This document shows positions 12,501 through 24,500 of a DNA stretch of 64,000 nucleotides, in pieces (the first letter of the stretch is position 1; each line of letters opens with the position of its first letter). Below the pieces are notes generated by a model. It ran no database searches. It was not told the origin of the DNA and saw only the letters and a program-made list of their open reading frames with translations. The position numbers and the translations under genes were made by a program. This DNA comes from Paragorgia papillata (taxonomy: Eukaryota > Cnidaria > Anthozoa > Scleralcyonacea > Coralliidae), in the NCBI GenBank assembly GCA_035771165.1, contig JAWNZC010000236.1:771001-835000 (forward strand), written 5' to 3'.

Positions 12501-15500
12501 CAGATAAGTTTCTGAACTTTAGTTTAGTTTTAATCTTTATAGACATTTTCAATATCTGTTCTAAGTTTCTTGTTAATTAAATAAATAATTGTAAAAACCA
12601 AACAGCTGAGGTTACACTTTTTGTTGCGTATAGCGGTCACGTAACAAAACAAATTAGCATCATCAGCAAATAGATGAAAATCGAAAAGGTTAGAGCACAG
12701 ATGAAAATCATTTATATAAAGGAGAAAAAGTAATGGGCCAATAAACTGAGCCCTGGGGGACACCACATGAGATAGTCACTTTCTTTTCTTTACCTTCCAT
12801 TTCTTTGCCTCTGCTTTCTGTTTCTTTCCTTTCCTCCTCTTTTCTTTTCCTCACTTTTCTTTAATTTCCTTTCATTTCTTTACACCCTCCTCCTTCTCCT
12901 TCCACTCCTGTCCTTTCCTCGCCCTTCCCTGTGGTCTTCGTCTATTTATTTGACTTCATTAAAGTCGTCAAATACACGTGAAAACTCTCTACCAAAAAGC
13001 GTATCCTGCATGCTTACCGATTCACCATCAACACTTTCTTCGTCCGTGACTGATGATCTCGCCGGACTATGCAACCTGAGATCAGCCTCGCCATACGATA
13101 CTCTGTGACTGACTGGTGGAGACACTTCAAAGTTGGCTCTAAGGTTGGGATCTGTTAACAGGTGGTCGACAGAACGACTTCGCTTTTTACGGCTAGAAAT
13201 GCGAATGTAAAATTATACTGTCATTAATGTAAAAGTGGTTCTCTGATGAAAATATTGTTGGCAATGTTTTTGCATAATCCTTAAGATGTTATGGTAGTTG
13301 GTAATCGTACAAAGTTTCATTTCAAAATTCGTTGAAGAAAAAGGTGGTATTTTACCTGTAAAGTTTGTATTTTGGAGCGCCGCCATTAAAGTGGCCGAGA
13401 TTGAGAAGAATGAGTCGAGGAAGCTTATGACGTCATAGCCTCAATAACAACAATGACCCTTTTGTTGACAACAACAATGATCTTTTGTTGTTATTGAGGC
13501 TATGACGTCATAAGCTTCCTCGACTCATTCTTCTCAAGCTCGGCCAATTTAATGGCGGCGCTCCAAAATACAAACTTTACACGTAAAATACCACCTTTTC
13601 TTCAACGAATTTTGGAATGAAACTTTGCACGATTGCCAACTACCATAATATCTTTAGGATTATGCAGAAACATTACCAACAATACTTTCATCGGAGAACC
13701 ACTTTAAACGAAAGGAGAAAATGAACAACCACCTCTGATAAGCAACAACCTCTCTCTCATAAGCAACCAGTCCTCATAAATAACCATCTCTCATAAGCAG
13801 CAACCCCTTATAAGCAACCATCTCTCATAAACGACCATCTCTCATGAGCAACTACTTCGCACAAGCAACCACCTCTCACAAACAACCACCTTTAATAAGC
13901 AACAACCTCTCATAATCAACCACCATTCATAAGCATTAAGCAACCACCTCTCATAAGCAATCATCACTCATAAGCAACCACCATTCATAAGCAACCACCT
14001 CCCATAAGCAAGAACCTCTTATAAGCAACTACTACTCACAAGAAACCACCACTCATAAGCAACCACCTTTCATAAGCAACCACCTTTCATAAGCCAACCA
14101 CCACTCATAAACAACTCCTCAAAAACCACCACCTCTCATAAGAAACCACAACTCATCCACACCGAACCTACCAACACATTCAGATTAACAACCACCAGTC
14201 CTAACATCATTATTAACTCAACCACAACCGATATAAACCTCTTACAACATACTGGACGATATAGCAACACCTCTATACCATGATCACCACCACCACCACC
14301 ATTACACAACAACGATCATCAATCATCACCACCCACCATTATCACCATTATCACCACCACCATTACATCACAAAGATCGCCAATCATCACCACCACCATT
14401 ATCATCACTATCACCACCATCATTATCATCACCACTGTCACCATCACCATCATCATTACCGGGGTGATGATGGTCGGGTATTAACCTACCATCATCACCA
14501 CCACCACCACCATGACCAACATTACCCCCCACCAGAAGAGTGGAGATAAAAATACATATACATGAACATACATCTCCAGTTCTTTTGCTCTACTTTCTAT
14601 CGATGTTTTCTTTTTCCTGGTGTGATTGTAAGAAGTATCTTCCTTCGCTAGTTCAGTATCCTAAAAAATAGAAAAATTGTATTTATTAAATAGTTCGTTT
14701 ATTTGTTTAGTTCTTTGATTGTTTACTTATTTCTTTGTTTATTCATTTGTTTATTTATTTATCTACAGTATCGATTTATTTAGTTATTTATTTAGTTATT
14801 TATTGATTTATTTAATTGTTTATTCTTTTATTTCTTTCTTTGTTTGTTTATTCATTTTTTGTTTTTTTTAAATTTATATTTATTTATATATTCTTATTTA
14901 TTTATTCATTTATTTATATATTTATATTTATTTATTTATTTATATTTATTTATTCACAAATATTTATTTATTTATATATTTTTTAAATTTATTTGTTTGT
15001 TTGTTTATTTATTTATTTTTGGGTTTTATTTATTTATATATTCTTATTTATTCATTTATTACTATTTTTATTTATTTATTTTTTTATTTATTTATTTATA
15101 TCTATTTCTATATTTATTTCTATATTTATTTATTTCTATTTATTTCTATTTATTTCTTTTTATTTCTATTTATTTTTATTTATTTCTATTTATTTCTATA
15201 ACATAGATGTAATACAACGGCGTTTCTGATTGGCTACCGTGCGTGCTCCATAACTCGATGGAGCACGGTAATTTCAAATGTAGTGAGAAAATCATTTTTA
15301 ATCAGCGAAATAAATGTTGTTTTCCGTTGTTTTGTGTCTGATTCTATGTTATAAAATAAATGGTTCGTGGTTTGGCGTGCTCCATCGAGTTATGGATGCA
15401 CTTGGGAAGTTGGGAGAGAACTCAAAAATCCAGAGTTGTTCTCGGCTACGCCTCGACCAACTCTTACGCTTTTTCCGTGCTCTCCGAACTTCCCGCGTGC

Positions 15501-18500
15501 ATCCATAACTCGATGGAGCACGCCAAACCATGAACCATTTCTTAAATTTATATTTTATTTATTTATAAAAGTAGTTCGATATACGACCAGAAAACATCCC
15601 GAAGTGCACCTGCCATCACACTATGATTTAACATCAGGTGCAAAAACAAGTATTACACATGCTTATCATATTCAATAATCGCTTCTACATGAAATTCAAT
15701 TCAGTCCGATCAGCTGAAAACTTCATCGTGGATAGCTCAAACCTATCTGGGGGACTTAGACCTTCTTCGTGTAATAGAAGAGCTCTGATTTACAAAGTTT
15801 TTATCGAAAGGCTGGGTTAAAAATCTTCATGTAATCGCCCATAAAGGTCTCCCATAACACTAGCTACTCTAATCAGGGAAGCTTAGCATGCAGTAAAACA
15901 AACAAGAACGAGGACGATGTTATATAGATAAGGGAGTTGCGTAACATGTGCTTTGTATTCAAGTAAGAGTTCAAGTCACATCTATAGTAAATCAGGTTAA
16001 GGTGCAGTAAACACTCTAGCGGGTCAGGTTAGTGGATAAGCTATACAGTAAACACGCTAGCGGGTCAGGTTAGTGTATAAGCTAGGCAGTAAACACACTA
16101 GCGGGTCAGGTTAGTGTATAAGCTAGACAGTAAACACACTAGCGGGTCAGGTTAGCGCGTATAAACTAGTGCATGTATAAGCTAGGCCGTTAACACGGTT
16201 AAACGTTCATCCCGCTAAGGAGAAGAAATCATGAATAAAATTAGCTTGTCTGATGATCCGTGACTAGACATCAGTCATCAAAGATCACAATTTTGTTGTA
16301 TTGCACAGGTTTGTTTGCTTCAAAATCAATCCTTTTACTATTACAATTGTGATTTATATTCCAATAAAGAATAAAATATTCAACTATCCCTAGATCCAAG
16401 CGGGCCAGCCGTCCCATATAAACGCAACGAAATTTTAATAGGGAAATAAGTGTGCGGGCCAGCCCGCTTACCGAGATCATATGAACACCCCCCTTAGGCC
16501 TGTTCCAAACGCCGCTCTTCTTATGTGCCGAACCTAATGATAATGACCTAAATCCTTTGTTTATGCTGATTTGCATTAGGTTCGGCGCATGAGAAGAGCG
16601 GCGTTTGGAACGGGCCTTAGTTAGAACATTACCGGTCGGTCACTTAGTATTTTAAAGACAATTTTAATTTTTTTTTAAGAAAACCCAAGCTTTTATAAAA
16701 AAACTTAGAAAACTAGAAGATTCTAAATTCCAAAGTTCTCGTAATGCAATCCAAAACATTACAAAGTTCTAAATTCATCACGTTTGGAACAGTACAGAAG
16801 CAAACTCTAATTCTTATTTCCATTCCGAATTGGTAACAGTATTTTATTCTGGGTAAGGCCAGATGATTTTATTTACCTTTGGGAAAGCTCTCGGATAGGA
16901 ATGAATTAAAAACTATTGTCTAACTCTTTTCTGTCCGAATTGGTCTTCAGACTTTTTTATTTTATTCTGGCTAATGTCAGACGATTTTATTCGAGGCAGG
17001 TGTAAAAGTCGGATCTGATCGTTAGCATGCAAATAAAACGTTTTTTTCTTTGACTTTAACCCAAGGACAAAGTGAGATTATCTTCATGACCTAACCTCGA
17101 CAAAGTCCCTAACCCTAATCAAAATCGAGTTTACCGCCTAGTTTATACACTAACCCAACCAGGAAATTTGCTGCCATTTTCTTCAAATCTAGTTAGAAAC
17201 TATCTGCATGTCTCTTTCCTGTAACGATTCACTTGTCGAGTAAACTCGTAAATTGGCAAGTATATTAACCCATTGTTGCCTAGGATATTTAAGGTTTTCT
17301 TACCCTGCGAGAAGAGCCTTCTTTGGCCAGGAATGGGTTAATCACTTGTTAACCCATTGCTGCCCAGAATGTCTGAGAGTTCTCCCTTTGATGAGCAAAA
17401 TCGTCTGACGTTAGACAGAGTAAAACAATAAAGGGGAAGTTTTTGGCCAGCTCACGCAAGAATAGGTTAATCACTCTTTAATGCATTGCTGCCTGGGATA
17501 TCTGAGGGTTCTCCCTTTGACGAACAAAATCGTGTGAAGTTACAGATGAGAGAGGCCATTTTGTGCCAGCTCAAGCAGGAGCGGGTTAATCACTTGTTAA
17601 TCCATTGCTGCCTAGGATGTTTGAGAGTTCCCTTTGACAAGTATATAAATCATCTGGCGTTCGACAGAGTAAAACAATAAAAGAGCCGGTTTTGGCCAGC
17701 TCAGGCAGCAATTCAGCAATGGGTTAATCACTTGTTAACCCAATGCTGCCTCGGATGAGTAATACAATAAAGCGGTCGTTGGCCCGGCCGTTTTTGGCCA
17801 GCTCAGGCAGCAATGGGTTAATCATTGCTGCCTATAGTATATCAATTAAAGCATTCTCCCTTTGACGCCTAAAATCGTCTAGCATTACACAAAGTAAAAC
17901 AAAAAAGGGCCGTTTTTGGCCGGCTCAAACAGGAATGGGTTAATCACTAGTTAACCTATTGGTCTGGGATGTCTGAGGGTTCTCTCTTTGACGAACAAAA
18001 TCGTATGGCATTAGGCAGAGTACAACAACAAAAACAACAACAAAAAGGCTGCTTGGCCGGTTCAAGAAGGAATGAATTAATCACTTATCAGCACATTACT
18101 GTCTAAGATGTATGAGGGTTCTTCCTTTGCCGAGCAAAATAATCTGGCGTTAGACAGAGTAAAACAATAAAGGAGCCGGTTTTGGCCAGCTCAGGCAGGA
18201 ATGGGTCTCGGTCCCTATAAAAAACACTCGATGCAAACGATATCAAACTGCCTGCCTTATCTTATAAACTACACCGCACATAAAACACTGCACCACACAC
18301 AAAAACTAAAAAAAACAAGTTTACGTACATCAACAAACCTACACACCAAGCTGTTTACTACCTGTAGATATTTATAATCATTTACCTCCATCTTAAAATT
18401 CGTCAACGTTGCATATACGAGTTCTTCTCTTAAGACAAGAGTTAAATATTTAATCTCGCCTAATTTGAATATAGTGCAGTCGATGTGACAACTTTTCTGC

Positions 18501-21500
18501 ATAATTAAGGAGGGTCCGAGAAGGCCGTGTTTACATTGAATTAAAAGCTTTATCCGTTTGAAAATAAACAGACAAGCAGCCTGACCGTGAGAGAATTTGT
18601 GAGATTTCGTATTTCAGAAGACATACACAAATTTGCTCGAAGAACGCGCCAAAAACGGGAACTTTTTATTATATCAATGCTTAATTAATATTTTATTTGG
18701 TCGTCGTTGTTTACTTAAAAAGTTGTGTCATTTGCATATCAAACAAACTGGAATATCTCAAAAAAGAAGCAAGGAAACCAAAAACTGCAAAAGATGTTAG
18801 TGCACCAAGTACAATTAAGCGTGCCTCAATCATTTACAGCTTTCAAAGATTAAGTAAATAAAGCCTGGGATATCAATATATAAGATATATTATATTACAA
18901 TAAAGCGATATGTTGTAGTAGACTACCCAAGAAAATGCTAGTTGAGTTTCTATGATACTCTCGGATTTAGCAGCCCTTGGGGGCCGCTACTTTCGGGGGG
19001 GGGCGCTACTTAAGGGGGACCGCTACTTAAGGGGGGCGCTACTTTCGGGGGGGGTGCTACGTTCGGGGGGGGGGCGTTACTTAAGGGGGGCCGCTACTTA
19101 AGGGGGGCCGCTACTTAAAGGAGCAGTGTCACTCGCAAAGCCCACGCAATAATCACGCGCCAACTTGAAAAACTACAGCCTGTAGGTTTTCAAGTTTGTT
19201 GATCCAAGATGGCGGCCGCACTTGGCGGAGCGTATGGTGGAAGACGCGATAATTCAGGCCGAAAGAGAAAATACGAGGGATCAAATACTTCACAGAAAGC
19301 CTGGAATAGTCAGCACAAACGTATTTACTTATCACTGACTACATTTGAGTCATGGAAAGATGCTAAAATCGTAGCTGGATATGGTTCATGTAGCGATAGC
19401 GACTTCGCAGCCCATCTGCTCTCATTGGAATACCGTAGAAGGTAAATATCACTTGATTCATTTCTCTGGTTTCTTGTCCGATTTAGAGCTATTTCCAACA
19501 TTTTCCGAAGTTATTTCTATGTGCGCAAAAAAGATGCGCAAATGGTGACACTGCTCCTTTAAGGGGGACCGCTACTTTCGGATGGTTGAAATACGTTAGG
19601 AAGAAATATCAAAAGTCTCCGTTCATCAGTAACTATTTATTTACCACATTATTCCTATTTTCATGTAACTTTTTCTGAGGATGATTCTGTAATTAACAAC
19701 TACCTATACTGAATTGACTAAATTATCAAGCCGCGATGCATGGTATGAAACTGCTAACGTTTTTATCACCAGACCTTATTACTAGATTGTCAGATTAGAA
19801 TATAAAACTCTGAACGTTTAGACCAGAATAAAGAATAAAACAAACACCGAAAAACGTCATCTTGAGACCTAATATTCAAGTTAGAAACGCTACATTCGAA
19901 GGGGCCGCTACTTTCGGGGGGCCGCTACTTTCGGGAGGGGCGCTACTTTCGGGAAATTTTAGAAGTGTCACAAATGCAACGTTACTTTCGGGGGGCCGTT
20001 ACTTTCGGGAGGGGGCTACTTTCGGGAAATTTTAGAAGTGTCCCAAATGCAACGTTACTTTCGGGGGGCCGTTACTTTCGGGGGGCCGTTACTTTCGGGA
20101 GGGGGCTACTTTCGGGAAATTTTAGAAGTGTCACAAATGCAACGTCACTTTCGGGGGGCCGTTACTTTTGGGGGTCCGTTACTTTCGGGGGCCGTTACTT
20201 TCGGCGGGGGCCGTTACTTTCGGAATTCTACGGAATTTGCGTTTCACCACGGTTAATGCTTGGACCTTTGATTAAGGCCCTGGACCTTTGATTAAGGCCC
20301 TGTTTACATGAAGCGGATTGACAGTCCAATCGGATCGAAAAACGCGAGTGAAGTCAATCCGGGCACATGTTTACATGGAGAATCCGATCTGCTTGGAGCT
20401 TTGTTTTCGGTTTTGGAACACTATTTTCTGCGCTTCCCTCAATGTCTGCCATTTAGCACGACACGCACTAACTTCACTCAAGCCTGTCAAGTCATTTTCA
20501 AGTCAAACGGTATTTAGACGAATCAGATTGGAGACATTCAAGTCGATCCTTGCTTGAATCTCAAGTCAATCCACTCAACTTCGTGGATTAACTTCAGCCA
20601 TCCGTTTCGATCAGATCGAAAATTACGTTATGAGACTTTACGTTATATTGTCAGACGTAATGTTTAGTGAGTGCAAAACCATTAAAACTGATAAAAACGA
20701 CATTTTTTGTTGTTGTTTTTTTTTGTTGTTTTTCTATTTAGCAAGGTTTATTATTTATGCACTTGGATTTCGTTTGAAGATTTTATTTCCTACAGCTTTT
20801 CTCCCTCTGATTGTCCATTGAGTATTAAGCCTCATTTAGTTCCCCCCGCCCCCAGTCTGGTTACCAATCGATTAAAAAAATAGAAAATAATTTTTAACTT
20901 TTTCGCATCACTTTCATTACTGTTTAGCATTCGATAAACTGATTTTTTATGTACGTCACCCTTTTGGCATATGCCCTGTTTTATTTGATTTCATCACATT
21001 TTACTCTAGCCTGCGAGCAGGATCTTGTGGAGGGAGAAGGGGAGGGGAATGCAGACAAGAGAAAGAGAGAGCCTGCACGGATGCTATAGAATTTTAGATA
21101 TCTGCGTCCTAAATCATGATGCAAAATTCTCATTGGTCGGTTTGCCTTATAACGTCAATCATAAATGCAAATCTTAAAATGTGTTATGAACTTATTCATA
21201 AAGTGGACATTGTGTACGTTAGTGTCAAAAGGCAAAAAATCGGATTTTGGAATGAAATTCGAAAATGCGAAAAAGTATACAGTCACACTGGTCGAACCAC
21301 CATCAAGACATGGAGCAGGGACGTAGCCAGGGGGGAGCCGCGGCTCCCTCCCCCCCTTTTTGATATAAAACGACAGACATGTAACTACAAAACTGATGCA
21401 ATATCAATTGTGTCAGGAAATAAACTGTAAACAGTGTATTCAATCTACTGAGTGTATGCATTTTGAGTATCTATGTGACGTTTGCGTGTTTTGAGTATTT

Positions 21501-24500
21501 TATATGACGTTTTTTAACTTTTAGAGTCTGTAAACTCTTCCTCTAAAAGCCAGGAAATGACATTTCAGCGACTCTCGATTTCAAAATTTCCCGGGGGAGC
21601 ATGACCCCGGACCCCCTAAAAATTTATTTTGATTTCGGCTTCTCCCCCCTTTCAAAATCCTGGCTACGTCCCTGACTTGGAGTGAAACGAAGAAACAGTG
21701 TACTTATTGCAAGATTCAAGGAAGAGAAAATCGCCAAAAATTCCAGTATATACAAACCTCTTTAAATAACAATGACAAAATATTCAATGCACGCACAATG
21801 GAAACTTTCCGATCGATCAGTTTCTTTCAGTCGACAAGAAAGAAAAGCTATTTGAAAGAAATGCTATTTGATTTGCTTTGTTCAGTTACACACGAACGAG
21901 CACAGTCTGTCGGTAAAGACATACCTAATATGAACGACTTTTCTGATTGGCTACAAGTAACCAATCACATTGTCAATTATCAATTCGTTCCCATGCTCCT
22001 TACTGATTAGGGTTAGGGGAAGGTTAGGGGTTTTGTTTGGGTTAAGTTATCTAAACCAATCAGAAGCCTTCTTGGTATATAGTAAGGTTAGATATACTGC
22101 CGAAACAGAGAACGTAGGAGTCTAACGTCTCGAGCGAAGGCCCTTCGTCAGAGAGAAAGGCCCTTCTTCGTATAGGTAGGTGATGACCCACGAATGTTCA
22201 AAATTGTACGGAGTCCGTGCAAGCCAGTGAACTCTATATAAGGACTGGAACGATACCTACAAACCAAATTTTGAAGCCGTCATGGAGGCTAACATATATG
22301 CAGGGCAGCCCCAGTCCTCTTTATATGCAAGAAAATCTTTATTTTTTTAAGTTATATTTTGTTATGAACCAATTACAAAGAAATGCAAACATGCTACAGT
22401 AATAGATAAGTCTTTTAGCGGCAAAAACGTAGCTTGAATATTTGACAAAAAAAAACACAATTTGAGTCCGAAACCGCGCGGATCTCGGCAGCTCCAAGTG
22501 TCGAGGTATCAAAAGTCAAGAAAAACGTCTATGAACTATCTTGAATCAAATAAAGATAGCATTAATCAAGTCCTTTAAAGCTTACTGAAATCTAGTGGCT
22601 ATAATCTGTCGAGCATATGGATGCTGACATGATCAATAAAAACCATAAATATTAAATTTTCTGAACAGTCAAAAAATCAAACAAAACACAGAAATACCAA
22701 CCGACAGTGTTTTAATTTAAAGGCATCAAAGATAAAAGATATACGTGGTCTTATAATGATTCAAAAGGTATGAGGAGACTATATTCATAAGAGAAAAGGC
22801 ACAGCTTGATAGGGTTGCAAGAATTCATAAAATAAAGACGAATAAATACTAAATAAACCAGAATTTTCGTCAGGAGTTTCCATCAATCCAAGCAAAATTT
22901 TGTTTTTGTTTGGCAATATATTTCGTCCTTCAATCTATATTTGCCAGCAAAAATACCTCAGACAGAAAGGACAATGATTCTAATACATACTGGCTTCGTT
23001 ATATCAATTCTAAAGAAGTTCAACTACAAAAAAATAAAAAATTCTCGCTGGGCCATTGTTCTGTTTTCTACCGCTCCTTGGACGTTGGTCAGACGTTGAA
23101 ATTCGTTGCCCCCAGCAGCCGGAAGTTTGACTTCAACCAATCATAAAGCCGGCCTTATGGAGGTAGCGTTCCAGTCCTTATATAGAGTTCACTGATGCAA
23201 ACTCTCTCCCCTTTCTTCGATCTTGCATTTTACTCTGACGAAGGGCTCCTCTCAAAACACCAGTATTTGGTTGCTAAAAAGCTCTTGACAGTACTACCTT
23301 TCTACTTTGGTCTATCTAAAACATTGCCAACGCCACGATCTACTGTTTTAGCCAAATATATTTAACTACCTCAAACATGGACTGCTCTATTTTAGTAATT
23401 TTTATCTTAATTAACAATTACTCACGACTTCTGTATGATTTTTAAAATATTTACTAATTTATAATTAGAACAATTCTCAACGATTTTCAACAATTTTCAA
23501 TGAAGAATGGGGGCTTTTATATGCGGCAAAATAAGCCGCGACTTAAATAAGTCGCGAACAGCTCGTATAAATGGTCAATTCTAGAATAAGTCCAATTATT
23601 TTGGACTAGCTTCAACCCTGGGCTTATTTTAGTCGCGGCTTATTGATTACATGACCATAGGGGTATTTATATGATACCGGTATACGACTTTCATACCGGT
23701 ACGAGTTCGCCCCGGTTCCTAGTGTGGCTCTGTTGTTGTTTACATGATACCAGTACAAAATTTCATACCAGTACAAGCCATACTGGCACGAGTTGATCCT
23801 GGTAGTTGTACTGGAATGACATTTTCGTTCCGGGATAAAAAGTCATTCGCGTATCATGTAAACATAGGATCAACTCGTGCCAGTATGGCTTGTACTGGTA
23901 TGAAATTTTGTACTGGTATCATGTAAACAACAACAAAGCCACAATAGGAACCGGGGCGAACTCGTACCAGTATGAAAGTCGCACCGGTATCATGTAAACA
24001 CCCCCTAAAGGCGGATTTCCATTCAGTGCTTTTTGTCGCGCTATCGACTTTTTGTGATCGCTTTCTTTTGAATTGTGAGCCCTCGACCGCATCCGTTCCA
24101 GTCGAGGGCTCACAATTCAAAAGAAAACGATCGCAAAAAGTCGATCGCGCGACAAAAAAAAGACAATGGAAATGAAGACAATGGAAATCATCATCGCGCG
24201 ACAATGGAAATCCAGCTTAATACATGGATGTGCGGAAATATGACATTTATTTCGCGTGTTGACTAGGATATCTCACGAGTGAGCAAAGCGAACGAGTAAG
24301 ATATCTTGGTCCACACGAGAAATAAATGTCATATTTCCAAGCATTCATGTATCGTTCTGTTTATTATATAAAAAAATAATCCTATTGCCCTACAAAAATA
24401 GAGCAATAAATTCTAATGCGTTTCACGATAATCGACGCATGTGAGATTATCATAAATAATCACACACGTGAGATTATCGTTTTTATTGGCGGCGGAAACA

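Larger units (their letters stand above)
18966..20225. repeat. G-rich satellite CCGCTACTTTCGGGGG
   Basis: Units of 18-20 bp, CCGCTACTTAAGGGGGG on the left and CCGTTACTTTCGGGGGG on the right. From 19960 a higher-order unit appears with TTTTAGAAGTGTCACAAATG spacers. It is interrupted by a TTAA element (19119-19558) and by unrelated DNA at about 19580-19895. Confidence 0.93.

Noticed and set aside
12530..12766. Intact reverse transcriptase gene
   Set aside because: The frame is interrupted by an insertion and the upstream RT blocks are missing.
18269..18502. Possible first exon of the TMCC-like gene
   Set aside because: It has an ATG and a GTAAAT donor, but cannot follow exon 2 in phase, and the exons at 37.0 and 31.0 kb give a better start.
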